Shown here one piece after another: positions 37,825 through 46,797 of a DNA stretch of 64,000 bases; the stretch's first letter is position 1; the number at the start of each line of letters is the position of its first letter. Origin of the DNA: Bacillus changyiensis (GTDB taxonomy: Bacteria > Bacillota > Bacilli > Bacillales > Bacillaceae). The position numbers and the translations under genes were made by a program. The notes under the pieces were generated by a model, which was not told where the DNA came from, did not search any database, and saw nothing but the letters and a program-made list of their open reading frames with translations. Location of the stretch: positions 124,001 to 188,000 of the forward strand of contig NZ_JAQFWW010000001.1 of assembly GCF_027706145.1 (NCBI RefSeq). The letters are read 5' to 3'.

Positions 37825-38655
37825 TTACTTAACAGCTGATTCAGCTGTTTGAAGTGAATTTTTCTTTTTGTAAACTTGGTGGAACACAACGGATTGGACA
37901 GTGAGAAACAATCCGCTGGTCATCCAATAAAGCGGCAGTGCCGCGGGTGCGTTAAGCGAGAAAATTGTCATCATCACCGGAAAAAATATTCCCATAATTT
38001 TAGCTGATTGTTGGGCTGCTGGGTTTGATTGTACTGAATTTTGAACATTTAATTTTTGCGAAACATAAAATTGGATTAAATACATCATACCAGCGCATAA
38101 AGATACGAACAGATCAGAATGTCCGAGATTAAACCAAAGAAAAGAATGGTCAGCAATTTCTTGAGTCCAACGTATCGCATTATAGAAACCATATAAAATC
38201 GGGAGCTGAATGAGCATCGGCAAACAACCGATTGCCAGTGGATTGATGTTATGTTTTTTGTAAAGCATCATCATTTCCTGTTGAATCTCCCGCTGTTTAA
38301 CAGGATCTTTTGTTTTTTTCAATTTGCTTTGGATCGCATCCATTTCAGGCTTGGCCACTGCCATTTTTTCCTGCATTGCCCGCTGTTTTTTAAACTGGTT
38401 CGCAAACAGCGGCAAGACGAGTAGCCGTACGATAATGGTCACAAGGATAACAGCAAGTCCATAATTCCCGTGAAAAAACTCGCCGATTCCTTTAATGAGT
38501 TCTGAAAAAGGCATCACAAAATAGTGATGTAAAAATCCATCTTCACTTCCTTGTGTCCCATTGCTAGCAGCAAATGAGACTTCCCCACCCATAAAAAATG
38601 TCACCATAACTAAAAGTATCATTGTCAATCGTTTCTTTAAACTCGTGGTCAACAC
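37825..38655 (-). CDS. misCB: Membrane protein insertase MisCB (YidC2/YqjG)
   Basis: A 276-residue YidC/Oxa1 family insertase. After an N-terminal signal segment (about 8-29) it has five conserved membrane segments, starting with YGLAVILVTIIVRLLVLPL (about 65-84). The cytoplasmic coiled loop is KPEMDAIQSKLKKTKDP, followed by CLPMLIQLPILYGFY. Unlike many SpoIIIJ/YqjG proteins I see no lipobox cysteine in the signal peptide. GTG is the start, after AAGGAGGAG. Translation is probably controlled by the upstream mifM leader peptide. Confidence 0.93.
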   Translation of the reverse strand: MLTTSLKKRLTMILLVMVTFFMGGEVSFAASNGTQGSEDGFLHHYFVMPFSELIKGIGEFFHGNYGLAVILVTIIVRLLVLPLFANQFKKQRAMQEKMAVAKPEMDAIQSKLKKTKDPVKQREIQQEMMMLYKKHNINPLAIGCLPMLIQLPILYGFYNAIRWTQEIADHSFLWFNLGHSDLFVSLCAGMMYLIQFYVSQKLNVQNSVQSNPAAQQSAKIMGIFFPVMMTIFSLNAPAALPLYWMTSGLFLTVQSVVFHQVYKKKNSLQTAESAVK

Positions 38656-38663
38656 GTTCTCCT

Positions 38664-38721
38664 CCTTCTTATAAAGGACCCGGGATTGGGTGCCTTTTCC
38701 GCTTAAATTGAAAGAAGAAGG
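38664..38721 (-). promoter_or_regulatory. misCB ribosome-binding site sequestered by mifM mRNA
   Basis: On the minus strand, CCTTCTT within the last mifM codons (38721-38715) is complementary to AAGAAGG of the misCB Shine-Dalgarno region (38670-38664). A ribosome stalled near the end of mifM would cover the first arm and free the site. The 7-bp match is seen; the mechanism is known for B. subtilis mifM-yidC2. Confidence 0.7.
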
Positions 38722-38993
38722 GAACGATGGTCTTCATCATCATTCGATGAAGCCTTCATACGAATGACTTTACTAATCCATAGGGTAATGCGATGATAGA
38801 AGATAACAAGGTTATCGATTTTATTATAAAAATGAATTGTTTTGTCGACTTCAAAACGTTTGGTTTTCCAATCTTCGCTCGTATAGCAATGATCCTTTAA
38901 AATCAGTGCAATTCCAATGGCCGTTAACGCAGGAAGGATGATTGTGAAAAACTCAAACAAAAAAAGAGCATCATTTAAAGATTCTAAAAACAT
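38703..38993 (-). CDS. mifM: MifM, regulatory stalling peptide monitoring membrane insertion
   Basis: A 96-residue leader protein directly upstream of misCB. The N-terminal membrane segment (about 10-34, FEFFTIILPALTAIGIAL) is the insertion sensor. The C terminus has the arrest region: aromatic/basic ITLWISKVIRM followed by the acidic stretch NDDEDHRSLLLSI, the pattern of the B. subtilis MifM multi-site stalling sequence. When SpoIIIJ/MisCA activity falls, arrest persists and MisCB is made. The 47-base gap to misCB includes the sequestered ribosome binding site. Confidence 0.9.
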   Translation of the reverse strand: MFLESLNDALFLFEFFTIILPALTAIGIALILKDHCYTSEDWKTKRFEVDKTIHFYNKIDNLVIFYHRITLWISKVIRMKASSNDDEDHRSLLLSI

Positions 38994-39072
38994 GATTTCA
39001 CATCCGTTTCACATTATATTTTACTATATGAACTTTTCTATGTCTAATGGAGAGAATAGGGAGGGAGCCGTC

Positions 39073-40329
39073 TTGTCTACTGGAAAAAAGAGGGGGAGAG
39101 TCATCTTTCATGTTGATATGAACAGCTTTTACGCATCTGTCGAAATGGCGCATGACCCTTCATTAGTCGGTATACCGCTTGCAATCGCTGGCAATGCGAA
39201 AGAGCGCAAAGGAATTGTCGTCACAAGTAGCTACGAAGCAAGAGCACGCGGTGTAAAACCTCCTATGCCACTCTGGGAAGCAAAACAAATCTGCCCCGAT
39301 TTGCTTGTGAAACCACCGAATTTTGACCGCTATCGAAAGTCTTCAAAAGCAATGTTTCAAATGTTAAGAGAATATACAGATCTTGTTGAACCAGTATCCA
39401 TTGATGAAGGCTATATGGATTTAACAGATACACCATACAAAGAAAAAGCTTATGAGGTTGCCCTAAACATTCAAAAGCGTCTTCAAAATGAACTTTCTTT
39501 GCCATCAAGTATTGGGATTGCGCCCAATAAATTTTTAGCGAAGATGGCTTCAAATATGAAAAAACCGCTAGGCGTCACGATTTTAAGAAAACGACAAGTC
39601 CCTGACATCCTCTGGCCCCTTGATATCGGGGAAATGCATGGAGTTGGAAACAAAACCGCTCAAAAACTAGCCACGCTAAACATTACAAAAATCGGTGATT
39701 TAGCTAGAGCTGATGAACATGTTTTAAAACAGCTTCTTGGTATCAATGGTCCAAGGTTAATAAAAAGGGCAAATGGAATTGATGTTGATGAAGTCGATCC
39801 TGAGAGAATCTATGAGTTTAAAAGTGTTGGCAATTCTACAACTCTTCCTTATGACACGGCAGATGAAACAGAGCTCAATCAACTGATCGAAAAGCTTTCT
39901 TCATCTGTAAGCGAAAGGCTGAAACGAAAAGAAGTGCTGGCAACAAAGATAGCACTTTTGATTCGTTATGCGGACTGGACAAATATGACGAGAAGCAAAA
40001 CACTTCAAAATCCGACCGATGCAACAAATATCATTGCCCAAACAGCAAAAACGCTGTTTCAAAAACATTGGCAGGAAAAAGAGGTTAGACTTTTAGGTGT
40101 CACAGGGACAGAGCTTGTCAAGCAAAAAGATGCAGTCAAACAGCTTGATTTGTTTTCATTTCAAGAGGATGTCAAAGAAGAGCCGATTGTCAAATTGATG
40201 AATCAGATTAATGAAAAATATGGAACAAATTTGCTCAAAAGAGGTGTGAAAATCATCAAAAAAGAAAGCAAGACAAGTGGTACAAGCTTCAATAAAGACT
40301 TTTTTCAAGTCGATCGAAAAGATGAATAG
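39073..40329 (+). CDS. polY1: Y-family DNA polymerase IV, PolY1 (YqjH/DinB)
   Basis: A 418-residue translesion polymerase. The catalytic palm shows FHVDMNSFYASVEMA (about 11-25), SSYEARARGVKPPMPLWEA and the acidic VEPVSIDEGYMDLTDT (about 106-121). GIAPNKFLAKMAS and the helix-hairpin-helix MHGVGNKTAQKLA follow. Near the end, KQLDLFSF is a beta-clamp-binding QLDLF motif. TTG at 39073 is chosen: GGGAGGGA lies about 7 bases upstream and the length then fits; a longer open frame overlaps mifM's start and is rejected. Confidence 0.93.
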   Translation: MSTGKKRGRVIFHVDMNSFYASVEMAHDPSLVGIPLAIAGNAKERKGIVVTSSYEARARGVKPPMPLWEAKQICPDLLVKPPNFDRYRKSSKAMFQMLREYTDLVEPVSIDEGYMDLTDTPYKEKAYEVALNIQKRLQNELSLPSSIGIAPNKFLAKMASNMKKPLGVTILRKRQVPDILWPLDIGEMHGVGNKTAQKLATLNITKIGDLARADEHVLKQLLGINGPRLIKRANGIDVDEVDPERIYEFKSVGNSTTLPYDTADETELNQLIEKLSSSVSERLKRKEVLATKIALLIRYADWTNMTRSKTLQNPTDATNIIAQTAKTLFQKHWQEKEVRLLGVTGTELVKQKDAVKQLDLFSFQEDVKEEPIVKLMNQINEKYGTNLLKRGVKIIKKESKTSGTSFNKDFFQVDRKDE

Positions 40330-40416
40330 CTTGAAAAGATGGGTCAAAGTATGGTAATTTCAATTTAATAAAAAAATTAAACTATATGATAAGTGTTTCT
40401 AGAAGGGACGTTAGAC

Positions 40417-41826
40417 ATGGCAAAACAGGAAATCGGTGTAGTTGGTTTAGCAGTAATGGGAAAAAATTTAGCCTTAAATATTGAAAGCCGCGGCTTTTCG
40501 ATATCTGTGTATAACAGATCAAGAGAAAAAACAGATCAGTTTCTAGAAGAAGCAAAAGGCAAGCAAGTTGTCGGCACATACAGCATTGAAGAGTTCGTAG
40601 AATCTCTTGAAAAACCGCGCAAAATTTTGTTAATGGTAAAGGCTGGAACTCCAACCGATGCAACAATTCAATCACTTCTGCCTCATCTTGAAAAAGGCGA
40701 TATTTTGATTGACGGAGGAAATACATACTACAAAGATACACAAAGACGCAATAAAGAGCTTGCCGAAAGCGGCATTCATTTTATTGGGACAGGTGTCTCT
40801 GGCGGTGAAGAGGGTGCTTTAAAAGGCCCATCTATTATGCCTGGTGGTCAAAAAGAGGCGCATGAGCTTGTCAAACCGATACTTGAAGCGATTTCTGCAA
40901 AAGTTGATGGAGAGCCTTGTACAACATATATCGGGCCAGATGGTGCAGGCCATTATGTGAAAATGGTTCATAACGGGATCGAATATGGCGACATGCAGCT
41001 GATTTCCGAATCTTACTTTATTCTGAAACACCTTGTCGGTTTATCATCTGATGAGCTTCACGAGGTATTTTCTGAGTGGAATAAAGGAGAGCTCGACAGT
41101 TACTTGATCGAAATCACAGCAGATATTTTCACGAAAAAAGATGATGAAACAGGGAAACCGCTTGTTGATGTGATTTTGGATAAAGCAGGTCAAAAAGGCA
41201 CAGGGAAATGGACAAGCCAAAGTGCGCTTGATCTTGGTGTGCCTCTGCCAATTATTACAGAATCCGTGTTTGCGCGGTTTATCTCTTCTATGAAAGAAGA
41301 ACGTGTCAAAGCAAGTAAACTTCTTAAAGGTCCTGAAGCAACAACGGTTGGGGAGAATAAAGAAGAATTGATTGAAGCGGTTAGAAAAGCCCTCTTCATG
41401 AGCAAAATTTGCTCTTATGCACAAGGATTTGCACAAATGAGAGCTGCATCAGAAGAATATGGCTGGGACTTAAAATACGGTGATATCGCGATGATCTTCC
41501 GTGGAGGTTGTATTATCCGTGCGGCTTTCTTGCAGAAAATCAAAGATGCTTATGACCGCAATCCTGAGCTTGATAATTTGTTGCTTGATCCATACTTCAA
41601 AGAGATTGTTGAAGGCTATCAAGGAGCACTGCGTAAAACGATTGCCCTTGCAGTTGAACAAGGAATTCCAGTACCATGCTTCTCAAGTGCACTTGCCTAT
41701 TTTGACAGTTATCGCACGGCAACACTGCCTGCTAACCTGATTCAGGCGCAACGTGATTATTTTGGTGCACACACTTATGAACGTACGGATAAAGACGGAA
41801 TTTTCCACACTGAGTGGATGAAATAA
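40417..41826 (+). CDS. gndA: 6-phosphogluconate dehydrogenase, NADP-dependent
   Basis: A 469-residue oxidative pentose phosphate enzyme that converts 6-phosphogluconate to ribulose 5-phosphate, CO2 and [22 protein letters not shown] is the nucleotide fold, [18 protein letters not shown] the substrate loop (about 128), and [20 protein letters not shown] carries the catalytic lysine (about 183). ATG 40417 follows AGAAGGGACG and gives the family length. zwf lies about 11 kb downstream on the other strand, split from it by an inserted block. Confidence 0.95.
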   Translation: MAKQEIGVVGLAVMGKNLALNIESRGFSISVYNRSREKTDQFLEEAKGKQVVGTYSIEEFVESLEKPRKILLMVKAGTPTDATIQSLLPHLEKGDILIDGGNTYYKDTQRRNKELAESGIHFIGTGVSGGEEGALKGPSIMPGGQKEAHELVKPILEAISAKVDGEPCTTYIGPDGAGHYVKMVHNGIEYGDMQLISESYFILKHLVGLSSDELHEVFSEWNKGELDSYLIEITADIFTKKDDETGKPLVDVILDKAGQKGTGKWTSQSALDLGVPLPIITESVFARFISSMKEERVKASKLLKGPEATTVGENKEELIEAVRKALFMSKICSYAQGFAQMRAASEEYGWDLKYGDIAMIFRGGCIIRAAFLQKIKDAYDRNPELDNLLLDPYFKEIVEGYQGALRKTIALAVEQGIPVPCFSSALAYFDSYRTATLPANLIQAQRDYFGAHTYERTDKDGIFHTEWMK

Positions 41827-41834
41827 ACAGATGC

Positions 41835-41868
41835 AGACCACAGTCACAAAACGGCTGTGGTCTTTATA
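41835..41868 (+). terminator. Intrinsic terminator after gndA
   Basis: AGACCACAG pairs with CTGTGGTCT around an 11-base loop, followed by TTATATTT. Confidence 0.75.
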
Positions 41869-42020
41869 TTTATGGACATAACCGGTTTTCCTCTCCATGA
41901 TAAACATTTTCTATTCATGTATGGTTTGAGCTTTTTTATGGGAACTTAATGGTGGTTACGAAAAAATCAGATGAGATGAATAGAACATTTAAGTCATGAC
42001 TGTCTTGGAGGGGATACATC

Positions 42021-43682
42021 ATGGGTTTTTTTTGCAGAAAAATGATCGGTCTTACATTAGCAGGTGCAACCGTTTTAGGAGCGGCAGGCACAAATAGTAT
42101 TGCAAGGGATACAGAAACTAAAAAGGAAGAACACACAGTAAAGAACGTCATCATGATGGTAATGGACGGGACAAGCTCAACAGCAACAACTTTAGCTCGT
42201 TGGTATAAAGGAAAACCTCTAGCCATGGACAACATTATCTCAGGTGGTGTCCGAACTTACTCAGCTGAATCGGCAATTACAGATTCTGCCCCAGCTGCAA
42301 CAGCGATGGCCAGTGGACATAAATCGAATTCTGGTTATGTTGGCGTTTTGCCTTCTTTGGTCCATTCTCCAGGTGTTGATCAGATCCGTAAAAGAGATCA
42401 GTTTCGTCCTGTTGCAAATGTGTTAGAAGGCGCAAAAAAGGTTGGTAAGGCAACCGGAATCATTGCAACAGCGGAAATTCAACATGCCACCCCAGCCGCT
42501 TTTTCGGCCCACCACTATGATCGAAACCATTTCGATGTCCTTGGTGAACAGCAAGTGTATCAAAACATTGACATTGTGCTTGGTGGAGGGAAAGAGTCGC
42601 TTCTACCGGGAACGAAAGAAAAAAGCCGCCGCGATGATGAGGATTTGCTGAAGGTGATTCAAGATAAAAAATATGATGTTGTGGACACAAAGGCGGAGCT
42701 CATGAAATCAGAGTCTAAAAAAATTTGGGGTGCTTTTTCACAACGAGACCTAGCTTTTGACATGGATCGTCAATCTACACATCCTGAACAACCAAGATTA
42801 GCTGAGATGACTAAAAAATCAATTCAGACGTTGTCAAAAGATCAAGATGGTTTCTTCTTATTCGTGGAAGGTAGCAAGTCGGACTGGGCGGCGCATCAAA
42901 ATGATCCAGTTGGTCTTATTAGTGATGTATTAGCATTTGATGAGGCTGTAAAAGAAGCATTGAATTTCGCCAAAAAAGATAAGAACACAATGATCATTGC
43001 CGTTACCGACCATGGGAACAGTGGTATTTCCATTGGTAACAGTCATACGACAAAAGGTTATAACACTACACCTGTTTCAGCATATATTGCCCCACTTAAA
43101 AAAGCAAAAATGACACTGGAAGGTGCTACAAGTCAATTAAAAGATGACTTATCAAATATCAAAGAAGCCGCCCGACTTTATGGTCTTGACCATTTAACAT
43201 TGACTGAGCAAAAACAACTTGCCAGTGTGAACAATAAAAAAGAAGCGGCTACCGTTTTTACAACACTGTTGGCAAATCGGTCGAACATTGGCTTTACAAC
43301 AGGCGGTCATACAGGTGAAGATGTTTTCTTATATTCATACGGACCAAAAAAACCAATGGGGCTCATTGATAATACAGACATTGCCAAAACGATGGCAAGA
43401 GCAATGGGTTTCAATTTAAATCGATTAACAAAAGACTTATTTATTGAAGCTGGTCAGGCATTTAAAAAAGCAGGTGCGAAGGTGACCATCAATCGTTCAG
43501 ATCGGGAGAACCCGTTGCTTGTTGCAACACGCAAAAATGTGAAAGCAGAGATGCCTGTCAACAAAAATGTCATTCGTATGAAAGGAAAGGAATATCAACT
43601 GAACAGTATAATTGTTGAAAGTGATGGGAATTTTTATGTACCGATAGAAGCAGTCCGCAAATTTCAGAAATACGTCCATTAA
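42021..43682 (+). CDS. Secreted alkaline phosphatase (PhoA family)
   Basis: A 553-residue exported phosphomonoesterase. The signal region spans about 1-28 (MIGLTLAGATVLGAAGTNSIA). The metal-binding MMVMDGTSSTA (Asp49) and the nucleophile in AITDSAPAATAMASG (Asp88-Ser89-Ala90) are present, along with the downstream ligands FVEGSKSDWAAH, TDHGNSG and GGHTGEDV. The C-terminal 50 residues (KGKEYQLNSIIVESDGNFYV) resemble a stalk-like copper amine oxidase N domain, an extra module beyond the catalytic core. A GGAGGGG site precedes the ATG. No convincing PhoP box was found upstream. Confidence 0.88.
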   Translation: MGFFCRKMIGLTLAGATVLGAAGTNSIARDTETKKEEHTVKNVIMMVMDGTSSTATTLARWYKGKPLAMDNIISGGVRTYSAESAITDSAPAATAMASGHKSNSGYVGVLPSLVHSPGVDQIRKRDQFRPVANVLEGAKKVGKATGIIATAEIQHATPAAFSAHHYDRNHFDVLGEQQVYQNIDIVLGGGKESLLPGTKEKSRRDDEDLLKVIQDKKYDVVDTKAELMKSESKKIWGAFSQRDLAFDMDRQSTHPEQPRLAEMTKKSIQTLSKDQDGFFLFVEGSKSDWAAHQNDPVGLISDVLAFDEAVKEALNFAKKDKNTMIIAVTDHGNSGISIGNSHTTKGYNTTPVSAYIAPLKKAKMTLEGATSQLKDDLSNIKEAARLYGLDHLTLTEQKQLASVNNKKEAATVFTTLLANRSNIGFTTGGHTGEDVFLYSYGPKKPMGLIDNTDIAKTMARAMGFNLNRLTKDLFIEAGQAFKKAGAKVTINRSDRENPLLVATRKNVKAEMPVNKNVIRMKGKEYQLNSIIVESDGNFYVPIEAVRKFQKYVH

Positions 43683-43700
43683 CAAGCAAGTACCACTTCG

Positions 43701-43725
43701 ACCGCTTCATAGGCGGTTCTTTATT
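43701..43725 (+). terminator. Terminator after the alkaline phosphatase
   Basis: ACCGC and GCGGT pair around a short loop and are followed by a T-rich run (TCTTTATTT). Confidence 0.65.
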
Positions 43726-44003
43726 TATTTTTTTATTTACAGATATACTCACTAGGAAGATTTTACACAGATAGCACACCAATTCTTCGATAACTTTTGG
43801 TCCTAATTTAAGAAGTAAATCTACAAAACCATAAATTTGTATCTTGCTATTTTGCTTTTACTAAAACTGAATTCAATAGCAACAACACATCATACAGCAA
43901 GGGGTTTTTTAACATTACGAACGTTTTAATATTGGAAAAAGATACATGATATTTCCTTCGATGATGTGTTTTATAAATACTAAGAGGTAAGGAGAATAAT
44001 AAA
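43726..44003. other. Non-coding stretch with a long-range inverted repeat
   Basis: AACACATCAT (43884-43893) is exactly complementary to ATGATGTGTT (43961-43970), enclosing about 67 bases. Within it AAGG and CCTT could extend the stem. It lies just upstream of the ribosome binding site of the next gene, so it may be a leader structure. No gene was seen. Confidence 0.4.
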
Positions 44004-44360
44004 ATGTATCTTTTCTTGTTCACAGTAATTTACTGTGTCATAACACAGATTTTAAATGTGTCCTATGAACTTTCTGCAGGAATTTATTTGATAGGTATAG
44101 GTTTGATAAAAGGACACTCCAGTGAGGAAATGAAAGATGTCTTTAATTTCAAAAAGACAAGGGACTTGTACAAAGAAAACAGATTTATAGACTCTTTGAT
44201 GGAACTGTTTTCTTTAATATTAATTTTTATTAATTCATACTTAATCGATTATGAACCTTTCTCCGTTTTTGAATTTGTTTTTATATTTTTTCTTATTGCA
44301 CTTCTATATCGATTTCTATTTTGGGGAATAATAAGGGAGTCTAAAAATTGGATATTATAA
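44004..44360 (+). CDS. Hypothetical membrane protein
   Basis: A 118-residue protein with hydrophobic segments at about 2-18, 25-38, 66-82 and 88-106, and a charged loop between (SSEEMKDVFNFKKTRD). A TAAGGAGAA site precedes the ATG. I do not recognise the family. It sits between two metabolic units in AT-rich DNA. Confidence 0.6.
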   Translation: MYLFLFTVIYCVITQILNVSYELSAGIYLIGIGLIKGHSSEEMKDVFNFKKTRDLYKENRFIDSLMELFSLILIFINSYLIDYEPFSVFEFVFIFFLIALLYRFLFWGIIRESKNWIL

Positions 44361-44495
44361 ACATACCGGTTTAATTGAATTGAGGTTATGGTTTCCGCTT
44401 TTTCACCCTGAGGACTATGCGTTAGCGTGATGAATATCGCAGTATAGGATGGATTCAGAGGATATACTAGAAGAAGATGAATAACAATAGATCAG
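44361..44495. other. No gene identified
   Basis: No ribosome binding site with a following frame was found. This is spacer between the hypothetical membrane protein and the repeat terminator. Confidence 0.4.
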
Positions 44496-44541
44496 CTTGT
44501 CGACAAAGTCGTAAAAAACGGCTTGATCGACAAGTTTTTTT
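44496..44541 (+). terminator. Long-looped terminator, copy 2 of a repeated element
   Basis: CTTGTCGA (44496-44503) pairs with TCGACAAG (44527-44534), followed by TTTTTTTG. The loop again contains AAAGTCGT and AAAACGGC, as at 16225-16269. Confidence 0.75.
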
Positions 44542-44689
44542 GTTTAAAGTGTGTCCAATGTCTACACAATCAAGTCCTGCAAATGAAAAGCTAGACACCC
44601 TACAGGAAAGGCAATGTTTCTTGAATATGAAACTAAAAAAACTTCGAATAAAAATCTTAATGTCAAAATTAATACAAACATTTATACAC

Positions 44690-44746
44690 AAATGTCTAGA
44701 CATTTAAAAATAAACAGATATAATAATAAGTGTGAAAGCGCTTTTA
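44690..44746 (+). promoter_or_regulatory. PTS operon promoter with GntR-type palindrome and cre
   Basis: TAGACA (44697-44702), 16 bases, TATAAT (44719-44724). A perfect 16-bp palindrome AAATGTCTAGACATTT (44690-44705) covers the -35. A near-consensus cre, TGAAAGCGCTTTTA (44733-44746), sits at the start site. A degenerate copy of the palindrome (AATGTCTACACAAT) is at 44557-44570. This suggests substrate-specific repression by the GntR protein at 48369 plus CcpA repression. Confidence 0.7.
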
Positions 44747-44773
44747 ATATTGTGAGAGGAAAGGGAGATCATC

Positions 44774-45082
44774 ATGAAAAAAATTCTACTTGCTTGCAGT
44801 TCAGGAATGTCAACAAGCCTTTTAGTGACTAAAATGGAGGAGCATGTTCAATCAATCGGTGATGAAGCTAAGATTTGGGCAGTTGGGCAAGATCAAGCAA
44901 AAAAAGAGATGGAACATGCTGATGTTGTATTAATTGGTCCACAAATGAGTTTTTTAAAAGATGAGTTGCAAGAAGAAGCTGAAAAATACGGAATTCAGGT
45001 TGCTGTCATTGATATGGTAGCGTATGGAATGGCAGATGGAAAAAAAGCATATGAACAGGCATTAAGCTTAATAGGGGACTGA
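44774..45082 (+). CDS. PTS lactose/cellobiose EIIB component
   Basis: A 102-residue IIB protein with the phosphorylated Cys8 in MKKILLACSSGMSTSLL. It passes phosphate from IIA to the incoming sugar bound by IIC. It is of the LicB/CelA type. AGGAAAGGGAG precedes the ATG. First gene of a four-gene operon (IIB-IIA-IIC-phospho-beta-glucosidase). Confidence 0.92.
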   Translation: MKKILLACSSGMSTSLLVTKMEEHVQSIGDEAKIWAVGQDQAKKEMEHADVVLIGPQMSFLKDELQEEAEKYGIQVAVIDMVAYGMADGKKAYEQALSLIGD

Positions 45083-45088
45083 TTAAAC

Positions 45089-45421
45089 ATGAAAGAGACA
45101 AAACTTGATGGACTAACAAACGAACAAATTTGTTTTCAACTGATTCTTCATAGTGGTAATGCACGCAGCAAAGTCATGGAGTCTTTAAAAAAATACCGAA
45201 ACAACAGTGTAGAGGAAGCGGAAGAACTTCTTGTTCAGGCGGAACAAGATTTACAAGCATCACATGAGATTCATTTTCAAATGGTTCAAAAAGAGGCGGG
45301 CGGAGAAAAAAGCGAGTTCTCCCTACTTCTAATGCATGCGGAAGATCATTTAATGTCGACATTAACGATGAAGGAACTTGTCACAGAGTTATTAAAAATA
45401 TTCAAAGAGAAAAATTTATGA
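45089..45421 (+). CDS. PTS lactose/cellobiose EIIA component
   Basis: A 110-residue all-helical IIA protein of the LicA/CelC type. The phosphorylatable histidine is probably His83 in LLLMHAEDHLMS. It begins 6 bases after the IIB stop and accepts phosphate from HPr. The ribosome binding site (TAGGGGA) lies at the end of IIB. Confidence 0.9.
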   Translation: MKETKLDGLTNEQICFQLILHSGNARSKVMESLKKYRNNSVEEAEELLVQAEQDLQASHEIHFQMVQKEAGGEKSEFSLLLMHAEDHLMSTLTMKELVTELLKIFKEKNL

Positions 45422-45459
45422 TTATTAAAGGATGATCAATAAAAGGGGGTCAATAGGCA

Positions 45460-46773
45460 ATGTTCGATAAACTGAGCAAGTTTTTGGTTCCGATTGCCGG
45501 AAAGCTCAACAATAATCGGTATTTAGGTGTCCTTAGAGATGCATTTATGCTTGCTTTTCCACTAACGATTTTCGGGTCAATTATGGTCGTTATTGCAAAT
45601 TTACCGTTTCTCAATAAAATCATGAGCAAGTCGGCACTGGAAACATTTCAATCTACATTAAATATTGCACCAAACGCCACGATGAACATTATGTCACTGT
45701 TCGTTGTATTCGGGATTGGTTATTATTTATCAAAAAGTTATAAAGTTGAAGCGGTGTTCGGAGGAGCTGTCGCTTTGGTCTCATTTTTACTTTTAACACC
45801 GTTTGTTTTTAATGGTGAAGGAGGACAAGTGATTCCAAACGTTATTCCGCTTGATAGAATCGGAGCAAAAGGAATGTTTCTTGGCATGCTTACCGCCTTT
45901 ACAGCAGCCGAGTTTTACCGTTTCTTTGTTCAGAAAAACTTTACCATTAAAATGCCTACGGGTGTTCCACCGGCCGTGGCGAAATCGTTTGCTGCCCTCA
46001 TTCCAGCTGTACTGACACTGACAGTCTATTTAATAATTAATATTGTGATCACTCAAGGTTTTCACAATAATATGCATGATCTCATCTATCATCTTGTACA
46101 GGCTCCGCTTGTCGGACTTGGAAGCGGTATCATTCCGACCTTGATCGCGATATTCTTTATTCAGATCTTATGGTTCTTCGGACTGCATGGGCAAATTATT
46201 GTGAACTCAGTAATGGATCCGATTTGGAATACACTTTCACTTGAAAATGTGGATAGTTATACAGCAACAGGAGAAGTCCCTCATATTATTAGCAAGCAGT
46301 TTATGGAAGTATACACGGTCGGAATGGGTGGAACAGGGATGACGCTCGCCGTTATTATTGCCATCTTATTGTTTATGAAAAGCAAGCAGATGAAACAAGT
46401 CGCTAAACTTGGCGCAGCACCAGGGATTTTCAATGTCAACGAACCAATTATTTTTGGATTACCAATCGTCATGAACCCGCTGATTCTCGTTCCATGGGTA
46501 ATATCACCGATGATTGTTACATTGATTACTTACTTTACGATGTCAGCAGGGCTTGTACCGCCACCTACAGGAATCGCGGTTCCTTGGACAGTGCCGATTT
46601 TTATTAGTGGTATGATGGCGACCAACTCAATTGCTGGCGGTCTTTTGCAAATTTTTAACTTAGCCGTCGTCTTTATGATCTGGTTCCCATTCCTGAAATT
46701 CATTGACCGAATGAATTTGAAAAAAGAACAGGAATCCAATACATCTGAACAAAGTAACACGGTTGGAATGTAA
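45460..46773 (+). CDS. PTS cellobiose/beta-glucoside EIIC permease
   Basis: A 437-residue integral membrane IIC of the LicC/CelB family. It begins FDKLSKFLVPIAGKLNNNRY and has about ten membrane segments, with the sugar-site region GAAPGIFNVNEPIIFGLP (about 323-340). AAAGGGGG precedes the ATG. It imports and phosphorylates cellobiose or related beta-glucosides; the exact sugar is not predictable. Confidence 0.92.
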   Translation: MFDKLSKFLVPIAGKLNNNRYLGVLRDAFMLAFPLTIFGSIMVVIANLPFLNKIMSKSALETFQSTLNIAPNATMNIMSLFVVFGIGYYLSKSYKVEAVFGGAVALVSFLLLTPFVFNGEGGQVIPNVIPLDRIGAKGMFLGMLTAFTAAEFYRFFVQKNFTIKMPTGVPPAVAKSFAALIPAVLTLTVYLIINIVITQGFHNNMHDLIYHLVQAPLVGLGSGIIPTLIAIFFIQILWFFGLHGQIIVNSVMDPIWNTLSLENVDSYTATGEVPHIISKQFMEVYTVGMGGTGMTLAVIIAILLFMKSKQMKQVAKLGAAPGIFNVNEPIIFGLPIVMNPLILVPWVISPMIVTLITYFTMSAGLVPPPTGIAVPWTVPIFISGMMATNSIAGGLLQIFNLAVVFMIWFPFLKFIDRMNLKKEQESNTSEQSNTVGM

Positions 46774-46797
46774 AAAAGTAAAAAGGAGAATGATCGT

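Noticed and set aside
38917-39072. Longer N terminus for PolY1
   Set aside because: It would overlap the start of mifM on the other strand and lacks family similarity; TTG at 39073 has a strong ribosome binding site.
41900-42020. PhoP box upstream of the alkaline phosphatase
   Set aside because: Phased hexamers match TTHACA in only about half of their positions, no better than expected in AT-rich DNA.
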